A stretch of DNA of 64,000 nt, from the NCBI GenBank assembly GCA_949317995.1, contig OX439044.1, forward strand, positions 31,382,733 through 31,446,732, in the 5' to 3' direction. The stretch is from Acholoe squamosa. Its lineage: Eukaryota > Annelida > Polychaeta > Phyllodocida > Polynoidae. This document shows positions 36,476 through 44,603 of this stretch, piece after piece. Positions within the stretch are counted from its first letter, which is position 1, and each line of letters opens with the position of its first letter. The position numbers were made by a program, and so were the translations under genes. The notes beneath the pieces are model-generated. The model was not told where the DNA came from. It searched no databases and saw only the letters and a program-made list of their open reading frames with translations.

Positions 36476-38649
36476 ACCATGGTACAGGGGGAATGGTGTC
36501 TGGGAGGCGTGCAGGGTGGGGCTGTAGGCCTATCTCGGAAATGTTGTTTCAGAGGGTGGGAGATGGTATGCCTATCATGGTACAGGAGGGCAGGGGAATG
36601 ATGTCCAGAAGGGTGCGAGAGATGGGGTGGTAGGCCTATCATGGTAGAAGGGTACAGGAGAATGGTGGCTTGGAGGGTGTGAGATATAAGCAAATGTCAA
36701 CGACCAGTGAATAATTTTGCCTCGTATTCCCCAAGGTGTAGCGGTCCCATATTCAACGAGGCCTTATAGGCCCGGTTGAATGTGGGACAGCTACATGTTA
36801 TGTTATGCCATGGCCCTACGGGATGAATTTGCTTTAAAATAATACCATGCATTGTTCTTTGATAGGGTTTGGACAGCTTATCCCACAAGGACATTTTTTA
36901 AATATTGGTGTCAAACACCTGTAGTCTAAGGGTCTAAGGTGTTTCTATATCATTGGGTGTGAATCTAGTAGTTTCATTTGAAAGGGATTTTGAGCCTGCC
37001 CTCAAGAAAATATTGGAATTTAAAAAAAAAAAAACTCATTGTTTAAAGTATCTTGATGCACCCTAAGTGATGAATAAACGGGATGTAATTCTGATAGAAA
37101 ATTATCTGAGGAACCCCAATTAGTATACCACGCATAAGGCACACCAAATGCCTAGATGCCTATGTGGTCACTCATGCACATTGGGGATGATATTTAGTAG
37201 ATTACCCTAATCTTAGAGCGAGTAAATAGTCTATGCCCTAATCTAATATAATTATACCCTACATCCCTGAGCCATTCCTATACCACGGCCTATATCACTC
37301 AAACTCAACCTATAAGGCTGACCTGGGATGGGTTTAAGGTATAAGCTATGCCTTAATATAGGCCTAAGCTAAGCATTATCTCTATGTATGATATGACGGT
37401 GCTTTTTCTGGATTACCTCACGCTAGAAAATTTTGAGATTTTTTTTTTATATTCTAGATACTGACCCCCAGGACCCCCCCCCCCTGGATCCGCCCCTGAC
37501 ATAGGAATGGTGTGCTCAGCAAGGTGTGGGCGGTGTTGGGGATGGCCAAAGGCAAGGTGGGGGGGGGGGGGTCTGTATGCAGATATGCACCAGCACATTC
37601 TTTATGAATGACCTAGTGGTGATATCTTATATACCATCACATTTATCTGGGGCAGTAGTATTTCCAATAGAAATTTTCATGACTCGCGCTAAATGGTTAC
37701 CATGGAAACGGCCAGCTTTATCATGGTTACCTCGGGTCAAAGGGCCAACCAATGCACCATTGGGGTCATTTCCTGGGTATTTTTGGTGATTTTATTAAAC
37801 GATGTCATACGCTAAAATATTCTTGGTAAAATATAGTTTGGGTAGGAGTGAAATAAGTGTGCACATGTGCAGTGGTTACCATGGTAATAGGGAAACTTGT
37901 TGACACTAACCATTTTTCACTTTCCAAAATCCAGCCTTTAAACCCCAGCCCATTTTTTATTATTAGCCTGACTGCATTTTTGATCATACCTACAGATAGA
38001 TATGGGTCTCTAGTATTTCCAGTAAAAATGGGCTGAACTTGGGCACACTGGTTGCCATGGAAACAGTGGAAAGAAGCACTGGGTGATAATAGAAGAAATT
38101 AAGTAAACCAAGTTTGCACTGTCACTGGAAGGAAAATAAACCAAATAACTTGTGTAAACACCCATATACTATTAGATTGATGTCTTGATGGTAGGAATAG
38201 GCCAAAAAATGCCCAAAATAAGGGATTGTAATAACCATTTTGAGCAATGTTTCAAGTCATGTCTGGTGACAGCTAGAATTTCCCCCAAAGCTGGTGTAAA
38301 CAACAGGGTGGGCTGGTGAAAATACAGCTTATCTGAACAAAACTCACCTCTAGTGCTAATTCTCAATACCTTATATATCGATGGGCACCAATTTAGATAG
38401 CTGTAAAAGATTAAAAACACACCTCAGAGGATGATTCTGATTTGAATGCTGTACCACTCCCTGCGCTCCGGCCCAGACCGGCCCGACTGAGCGCGATGCG
38501 AATGGAAGCCGATACCACAGCCAATAGCTGTGGGGACCAGTGTAAGGCACTGCATGATTCTAGGCATTGTGGGACATGTACATAGGCTCCATCCATTGTG
38601 CACAGTAAGTACTGTGTCTAAAGGGGCAAAGTCCCCTTCCCCCACCACC
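36476..38649. other. Intergenic, no supported gene
   Basis: About 2.2 kb. It holds three GCCTATCATGGTA-type repeats at 36474-36660, a C-run around 37480 next to GGATCCGCCCCTG, and GTTACCATGG words near 37700, 37870 and 38050. None of the frames is convincing. Confidence 0.5.
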
Positions 38650-38779
38650 ATGCCTAGGAGATGTGTTGTGGCCAAGTGCACAAATACAGCAAGTGACACA
38701 ATCAGCGTATTCAAATTCCCCAGAGATCCTAAACTCCGACGTGAGTGGACGCTCCAGGTGCAGAGAACGCGTCCTGACT

Positions 38780-39171
38780 AGGCTGGAAACCTACCCCTGA
38801 ATTCCGCTCCCGCTTCTCTCTCACTACATATGGGGCAGGTGGAAGCCTTGGCCAACTTGTTGAAAACTGTTGGATGTGAATGAGTGAGCACACATTCCCA
38901 GCAGATGTTATCACTGATAAGTTATCTGAATGTGTGGGGGAGAGTGTGAAATGAGACTGAGACAGACAGAGTGCAGAATAAACATTCACTAATCACCCCA
39001 AATTAAGGGATTAGGGTAAGAATATCTTTGATATAAGAAGATTATATTTCTGTAATCCCCCCTCTCCCTGTCTGTGACCTGACCTTGACACAGGTGGAAG
39101 TAAGGGGAGAGGGGTTGGAAGGTGAAGCCCTATGCCTGCGGTAGTTATACAGACTGCAGATGCCCAGCGTA
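38780..39171. mobile_element. 392-bp insertion with 10-bp target duplication
   Basis: Flanked by CGTCCTGACT at 38770-38779 and 39172-39181. Removing the insert and one duplicate (402 bp, a multiple of three) puts the two THAP halves in the same frame. No GT...AG alignment is possible within the duplication, so it is not a normal intron. No TIRs are visible. A 10-bp duplication would suit a retroposed sequence, but I recognise no SINE parts. Confidence 0.6.
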
Positions 39172-39250
39172 CGTCCTGACTGGAAGGGTCCCAGTAAAGC
39201 AAGTGCCGTGTGCAGTGTGCACTTTACACATGAGTGTTTTGACAACGTTA

Positions 39251-39569
39251 GGGAGTGATCATTTTTTAACAACAGGGGGGGGCTGGTGGATTTGCGCGCA
39301 GACGCGCGAAAAAAATTTCGACCCCCCCCTCTCGAGGGGGTTAAATTTTTTCGACCCCCCCCATAAGGGACAAAAATCACGCGCGAACGTCCCCTTTTAG
39401 CCTATAGTAACGCGCGGGGTTTTCCACTGAAAACAGGTGAAATTATTTTGACCCCCCCCATCAGAGGTATTGAAAAAATTCTGACCCCCCCGGTCAAGGG
39501 GTTGAAAAAATTCTGACCCCCCCCTCAAACCCACCGGCCCCCCCCTGTTGTTAAAAAATGATCACTCCC
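39251..39569. mobile_element. C/G-tract MITE, copy 2, inside the THAP exon
   Basis: Body GGGAGTGATCATT ... AATGATCACTCCC, flanked by TTA on each side (39248-39250 and 39570-39572). Nearly identical to copy 1 at 35.5 kb. It interrupts the THAP domain between D-N-V and T-Y-V-V. Confidence 0.8.
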
Positions 39570-39781
39570 TTACCTATGTTGTAAACTGTTCCCTTGGCCA
39601 TGACCCACAACACAAACGTCAACTACTCTCTACTGCCATTCCAACGTTGTTTGGGGAGAGGAAAGGCAATTATAGGCAACAATCTCTCCAAGGGATTGCA
39701 GTCAACAAAAATGGACAGGAAGAGGGTAAGTTTTTTTTGGTTTTATTTTGAGAAATGGGTAAACAGACTCACCACTTTCAT

Positions 39782-39852
39782 TACCTGCTCTCTCTCTCTC
39801 TCTCTCTCTCTCCCTCTCCTTCTCTCTCCCTCCCTCCCTCTCTCTCTCTCTC
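39782..39852. repeat. CT-rich microsatellite
   Basis: Mostly (CT)n with CCCT variants. It doubles as the polypyrimidine tract ahead of the CCAACAG acceptor at 39862. Confidence 0.85.
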
Positions 39853-39862
39853 ACTCCAACAG

Positions 39863-39891
39863 AATGGAGAACTTCTGTAATAGAGATTTAA
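39863..39891 (+). CDS. Possible last exon of the THAP gene
   Basis: After CTCCAACAG, the phase-1 entry that matches the donor at 39725 gives eight further codons (W-R-T-S-V-I-E-I) and TAA. A very short terminal exon is plausible but weakly supported. Confidence 0.35.
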
Positions 39892-40115
39892 AACAATTTA
39901 AACAGCAAGCAACCCTGGAAACAAGGAACAAGATTTTCACCATTTTGACACGAGTAAAAGTGGTGAAAATTTGGTGTGCAGAGAACCTCATAAATTCTTG
40001 TGTATTTCATGTGTTTTTCACATCTTAACCCACACATGGAATTCACGTAAATTTCCCATGAATTCATGAAAATAACATGTTTTATGTGAATACATGTGAT
40101 CGATTGCTCACTAAG

Positions 40116-40434
40116 GGAGTGGTCATTATTTATCAACAGGGGGGGGGGTGGTGGGTTTTCGCGCGGACGCGTGAAAATTTTTTACGCCCCCCCCTCAACG
40201 GCAGTAAAAAAAATTTGTGCCCCCCCCGCGCCGGAGGCGCGGAGAGTTTTCGCGCCCCCTCTTTGATCTATAGTAGCGCGCGGGCTTTTTTGCTAAAAAG
40301 AGGGTAAATTTTTTTAGCCCCCCCCTCAAGAGGGGTCAAAATTTTTTTAGCCCCCCCCTCGAGAGGGGTCAGAATTTTTTACGCCCCCCCCTCAAACCCA
40401 CCACCCCCCCCTGTTGATAATAAATGACCACTCC
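40116..40434. mobile_element. C/G-tract MITE, copy 3 (variant subfamily)
   Basis: Body GGGAGTGGTCATTATTTATC ... GATAATAAATGACCACTCCC flanked by TAA on both sides. The interior has CGCGCGGACGCG and TCTATAGTAGCGCG words shared with the copy at 61.06 kb in the opposite orientation. Confidence 0.75.
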
Positions 40435-40687
40435 CTAATTCATGTGAATTCACATTGGACATTTTGCTCCAATTCATCACCGTTTGGAATACCGGATATT
40501 CTAGGGAGTAGCAGTGACGTCATAGCAACCAGTTATCGGCCTTATCTCCCTACTGATAAGAATCCTCATGAAGGGTCATTTTAAATAGGAAATGTACTAG
40601 AAAAGGTGTTAAAACCCTTATCAGAAAAGATCTAAACATCCCACAGCAAAATGCATTACAAAATCTGAAAGATTTTAAAAATTCCCG

Positions 40688-40949
40688 TCACGTACAGGCC
40701 TTCGGCCATCTTTGCTGAGCGTGTCCCAGATATTGGACACTAGGAGCAAGAAAGGAGCACTTCTCCTTCTTGATTTGGATGTTACAATCGCTCAGTCTCT
40801 GGAATACCAGCTCGAGTCGCTTTAAATGCTCATCTCTGGTTGGGGCGGTGATGAGAATATCATCGATATAACAACAAACTCCAGGAATCCCTTGCAGGAT
40901 CTGATCCGTGATCACCTGGAATATGTGTGGAGCTGTTTTTACACCATAT
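40688..40949 (-). pseudogene. Reverse transcriptase relic of another Ty3/gypsy element
   Basis: The minus strand encodes about 85 residues with Y-G-V-K-T-A-P-H-I-F, then Y-I-D-D-I-L-I, then F-L-A-P-S-V-Q-Y-L-G-H: RT motifs at normal spacing. The frame continues on the far side of the 17-kb insertion at 58047-58085 (just upstream of the Y-G-V motif) before an in-frame stop. Its motif residues differ from those of the inserted element (F-G-M-K, Y-L-D-D), so it is a different family. Confidence 0.75.
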
Positions 40950-41672
40950 TGTTTTGTCATCAATAGCCAATAATTATAATGAACGGGTATAACAGGGTAC
41001 ATTTGTGTAGGTATTTATTGTATGCTGCATTATGTGTGTATTTATTATATGCTATATGGGAGAGTGCTATGGGAGTCCTGTATAGGGTTTATGGTAGTAT
41101 AGAGTTTATGGTAGGCTGTGGAATGTGTAGACGGAGGGGAGTCGTCGAGATCTGGTCAGGTAGATTCTGTAGAGGGGGAGGGGGGAATACGGGTGAGCCA
41201 AACACCGGCGTCTGAAAGGTGTGAGGGGTGGGTAAGAGATAGGGAGGAGTTAGTATTGTGGGAGCAGCCGAGGAGGCAACACATACTCCTGGAGTAGACG
41301 AGGATGAAGCCGTTTAATATTTAGTATTACACTTAGCCAATGTAAGAACGGATTGAGCAGGATCTCTATGGCACTTATACCTCTCCAGTAGCATCGGATT
41401 GTTAAACATGAACTGCTTGTATGAATAGACTGATGTCGTTGAAGCTGTACAACCATGAGTGGACTCATCATCAGCTGTAACTGTGAATAACCAATGAACA
41501 ATAAATGGTGACTTGTATCGGCGTCTTGGTGTTGGTTAAAAGGATGGGCTGAGCCAACATCATACCACTAGAGTTAGTCTTCCCAAATACGTGAGAATAG
41601 CGGAGTGAGCTGATAATAACTACACAACTTATACCACATTAATATACATATAAACACAACCCACACAGCCCA
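40950..41672 (+). repeat. 5' LTR
   Basis: Starts TGTTTTGTCATC and ends CACACAGCCCA. Identical to 57320-58042. A polyadenylation signal AATAAA lies at 41500-41505, about 170 bp before the end, which would place R near there. A clear TATA box is not obvious. TATATGGG near 41053 is a weak candidate. Short frames within it are not genes. Confidence 0.95.
41500..41505 (+). promoter_or_regulatory. LTR polyadenylation signal AATAAA
   Basis: Canonical hexamer in both LTRs (also 57870-57875). The 3' copy would serve the genomic transcript. Confidence 0.6.
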
Positions 41673-41674
41673 GA

Positions 41675-41691
41675 TGGTGGAGAATTAGTGG
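41675..41691 (+). promoter_or_regulatory. Candidate primer binding site
   Basis: TGGTGGAGAATTAGTGG starts two bases after the LTR. TGG is the complement of a tRNA CCA end. The implied acceptor strand does not match a cytosolic tRNA I know, so the primer is unidentified. The gag ATG follows only 20 bases later. Confidence 0.5.
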
Positions 41692-41711
41692 TTGGGCTTA
41701 TCATTGTACTG

Positions 41712-44603
41712 ATGAGCGGCTCGCCGTACCCGATACCTAACAGCTCAGACGCTGGATGTGACTCAGCGGCATCGCCACACACTGACAGTAGTGACGGTGT
41801 GGAAGTCTATACTATCATACCTGCAGCGCGCACATTGCCTGGGAATGCAGCAGTAGCACATAGTGGTGTAGCAGAGGGACAGGGTGGAAGATCCGAAGTG
41901 AGTGAAGCGGGACCTGATCAATCACGTGTCACTCTTAGATCGGATCACACACATGTGCATGTGCAATTAGGACCCAGGTCGCAAGTGGTGCTTTTGCCTG
42001 GAGAGGTGGTGTCTAGAGAGATTGGATTCCCCGTGGCTCGGTCAGAGGAGGAGCGGGCGTCGTCTCAAAGGGATCCCAAGTCTGGGGGGACGTCTGGCCT
42101 ACAATTGTCTACTGCGGCTGATTCTGAACCAGCAGGGTCGGTGGTAGTGGACGATACCTCTGGACCATTCTCAGCATTGGGAGTGGAGAACGAGCATCAG
42201 TCATCTGCGGCAGAGTCGGAGACCAGGGCTGATATTTCTAGTGATGGGCAACAGGCGGCGGTTCAGGAGCACACAGTGAGTGCTGATGCAGGGGAACGGC
42301 CTGATAATCTCTGCAAAGGATGGACGACAGGAGACAGATTAGTGAATTATAAGTATTTTTCGACGCCCATTGCTAGGAGCTCCAGTATTAATTTCTGTAA
42401 GGCTACTCCTAGGTGCCTTGAGTTTGAGGGTACAGCGGACCAGGGACAAGTCAGACGCGCATCTGAGGGGGATGTGGCGGATATTGGTGATGAGGATTTG
42501 AATTTTGAAGCGATTGCAACGTCATTGGGGTTAATTGAGCCAGTACATGAAGACGGACAGGTGGATGAGAGTGGAACAAAGGATAGTCATGAGAATGAGG
42601 GGGACGCACATGGGGAGAATGATTCAGTAGAAGGGGCGTCTATGGTGGTGGCAGTGCCAGGGCAAAGCGAGGACGTCGGTGAGAAGATACAGGAACAGGG
42701 GTCGGAGGCCTGTGGTGATTCACAAGGGGGGAGTGCAGGATTGCTACCGTCTGGTTTCTTGGTGGTTGTTGAGAATGGGAGAAAGTTAAGTGATAGAGAC
42801 TTGGTGGGTCAGGATGAGACTGGTGGAGTTGGACAGGATTGGACAAGCTGTACTACACCGGTTGTTACAGGTGATCGAAGTGGCAGTCGTCTGGGAGAGT
42901 CTGTGAGTAAAACAAGGGTGGATGAAGTTATTACAGGTCTGCAGAACACTAATATTAGGGTACGACAAAGCATAGAGAGGGGGAGGGCCATATTGGAACA
43001 GGAGCTGAGATATCGGCAGGCCATTGATGGGGAGGAGCCGCCCGCGAGGCCGGAGATAGACCGGGAGCGTGTAGCACGAAGGGAGAGATTTTTGAACGAC
43101 ACTGTAAATTGGAGGAAGGTAACTGCGAATATCCGCTCAGGCAATAGTACAGGTCGTACTACAGATGAGGGGCATTTAGATGATGTTCTAAAAAGCCATC
43201 TTCAGACTGATGTTTCGGGTGACTGGGAGGATTGGTGGGTTCGGAGAGCGGGTGAAGAGAGAAGACGACAGATAGAAAGGGAGGCCCGGGAGGAAGCCGC
43301 CGAGGGCTACGTAGCTGGAGGTGTTGGAACTGGTGTACAGGGGAACGATAGTGAAGAGAGCTCAGTGGGTGATTTGGATGCGGAGAAACAGGTGGAGGAG
43401 GATATTGCACCTATTATTGGTTCTGAAGACGACGACATGGCGCCTAGTCCGAATGTTAAACTACCATCCTTCAATGGGGAGCCTGGGGAGGATTATCGGA
43501 GATATTTCAAGGAATTGAATGGAATGCAAAAGCTATTTGGATGGTCTCCGGATCAACATCTTGAGTATGCAAAATTGGGCTTGAAGAAGGGGGCATCGAA
43601 ATGGATGGATGGTATTCCAGAGGGGGAAAAGGATACTTTGGACAAAGTAGTGGCTATAGTGAAGAGGGTTTTTGAAGACAAAAGGCCACTGTGGCAGAAA
43701 CATAGGGATTTGCACTGTCTGAAGCAGGAAAAGGGACAGTCGGTCTGGGACTTCGCATTGAAAATAAAGGAATATGATGAGTTGGACGTTCCTGATGTCA
43801 TCAAGCTGTCAGTCTTTGTGGGGGGTTTGCTTCCGCCCATTGATAAGGACCTGATGAAACACAATGCTGATTCTTTTGAAGAGGCTCTCAGACTGGCGTC
43901 TTATTGGGAAAATGTGGAGAAAGGAAGGAACTCCAAAGGTGTGGCGCAGTTACATATGCTAGAGTCTGAGGGGACTCGGGATGGAGCATGTGGGGACGAT
44001 CAATTCGATCCTAAAGAGTATGCTAGGGAACAAACTAAAGCAGTGGTGGAGATGTGCACTATGGAATATAGACGGGGGCTCAGAGAGATGGAACATGGAC
44101 GGGAGAATCAGCAGGGACAATATGCTGGAAGGGGTGGTAACTCACGAGGGCAGTATCAGGCGCAGGCGGGCAGAGGGACCGGCGCGGGAACATATGGTCA
44201 GAATAGACAGTTTGGTGCAGGCGGTGGAGGTCGAGGATGGAATTATCAAGGGGGACGCGGTGGAAATCAATATAACGCGTCTCAGTATTTCAATAACAGG
44301 TTTCAAGGACAGAGATACACAGGAGGAAGCAGGCAGGGACAACAGGGGGATGATAAAGGTCAGAGAAGAGCACAGGAATATGCTAGGATGATGGGAGATG
44401 TAGGAGAGAGTCAGAAAGGAGGAGGAGCGATCTATTGTTTGATTCATGACTCTACTACACATTCTACAGAGGAGTGCACGTTTTTGAAGAAATACAGGGA
44501 TCAGCTGTCATCCTCTCAGCAGAACAGAGACCTGCGGGATCAGGGAAATGATGTTCGCAGGCCGGGAAACGGGCACAACGGCTCATTCCTACCCCAGAAT
44601 TAA
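41712..44603 (+). CDS. gag: Gag polyprotein
   Basis: I start at ATG 41712. The frame is open a little further upstream (from GTG 41688), giving 963 residues from the ATG. Residues 1 to about 575 are acidic, Ser/Gly/Glu-rich and unlike any matrix domain I know. Residues about 579-735 (L-P-S-F-N-G-E-P-G-E ... W-M-D-G ... L-A-S-Y-W-E-N) form a Ty3-type capsid. An R-G-G/Tyr/Gln-rich region at about 806-880 and a C-x2-H-x4-H-x4-C knuckle near 908 should bind RNA. The stop TAA at 44601 is followed by pol in the -1 frame. Gag would assemble the particle and package RNA. The long acidic N-terminus is unusual. Confidence 0.93.
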   Translation: MSGSPYPIPNSSDAGCDSAASPHTDSSDGVEVYTIIPAARTLPGNAAVAHSGVAEGQGGRSEVSEAGPDQSRVTLRSDHTHVHVQLGPRSQVVLLPGEVVSREIGFPVARSEEERASSQRDPKSGGTSGLQLSTAADSEPAGSVVVDDTSGPFSALGVENEHQSSAAESETRADISSDGQQAAVQEHTVSADAGERPDNLCKGWTTGDRLVNYKYFSTPIARSSSINFCKATPRCLEFEGTADQGQVRRASEGDVADIGDEDLNFEAIATSLGLIEPVHEDGQVDESGTKDSHENEGDAHGENDSVEGASMVVAVPGQSEDVGEKIQEQGSEACGDSQGGSAGLLPSGFLVVVENGRKLSDRDLVGQDETGGVGQDWTSCTTPVVTGDRSGSRLGESVSKTRVDEVITGLQNTNIRVRQSIERGRAILEQELRYRQAIDGEEPPARPEIDRERVARRERFLNDTVNWRKVTANIRSGNSTGRTTDEGHLDDVLKSHLQTDVSGDWEDWWVRRAGEERRRQIEREAREEAAEGYVAGGVGTGVQGNDSEESSVGDLDAEKQVEEDIAPIIGSEDDDMAPSPNVKLPSFNGEPGEDYRRYFKELNGMQKLFGWSPDQHLEYAKLGLKKGASKWMDGIPEGEKDTLDKVVAIVKRVFEDKRPLWQKHRDLHCLKQEKGQSVWDFALKIKEYDELDVPDVIKLSVFVGGLLPPIDKDLMKHNADSFEEALRLASYWENVEKGRNSKGVAQLHMLESEGTRDGACGDDQFDPKEYAREQTKAVVEMCTMEYRRGLREMEHGRENQQGQYAGRGGNSRGQYQAQAGRGTGAGTYGQNRQFGAGGGGRGWNYQGGRGGNQYNASQYFNNRFQGQRYTGGSRQGQQGDDKGQRRAQEYARMMGDVGESQKGGGAIYCLIHDSTTHSTEECTFLKKYRDQLSSSQQNRDLRDQGNDVRRPGNGHNGSFLPQN
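44564..44570 (+). promoter_or_regulatory. -1 ribosomal frameshift slippery site GGGAAAC
   Basis: In the gag frame it reads G GGA AAC, the X-XXY-YYZ arrangement used by retroviruses of the type-D group for gag-pro. The pol frame is open only from 44552, so this is the one position in the overlap where a -1 shift works. A possible stem pairs 44588-44595 with 44615-44623 with one bulge, but the 17-nt spacer is longer than usual. Confidence 0.7.

Larger units (their letters stand above)
38650..39725 (+). pseudogene. THAP-domain protein exon split by two insertions
   Basis: Starts at ATG 38650 with M-P-R-R-C-V-V-A-K-C, F-K-F-P-R-D and R-R-E-W, the hallmark N-terminal half of a THAP zinc finger. 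The frame stops at 38779 but resumes at 39169 with D-W-K-G-P-S, then C-S-V-H-F and E-C-F. It is broken again at 39250 and resumes at 39573, ending in the THAP signature A-I-P-T-L-F before a GTAAGT donor (exon end 39725, phase 1). The C2CH ligands fit: C-x4-C, 43 residues, C-x2-H. The breaks coincide with insertions that left target duplications. THAP proteins bind DNA through this zinc finger. This copy cannot make an intact domain as it stands. Confidence 0.7.

Noticed and set aside
40979..41501. Frames of 78 and 83 residues in the LTR (also in the 3' LTR)
   Set aside because: LTR regulatory sequence. Their duplication only reflects identical LTRs.
42640..44462. Minus-strand frames across gag
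   Set aside because: Same cause. No independent start context or domain.
44543..44549. GGGAAAT as the pol frameshift site
   Set aside because: In phase, but a -1 slip there meets TGA immediately.
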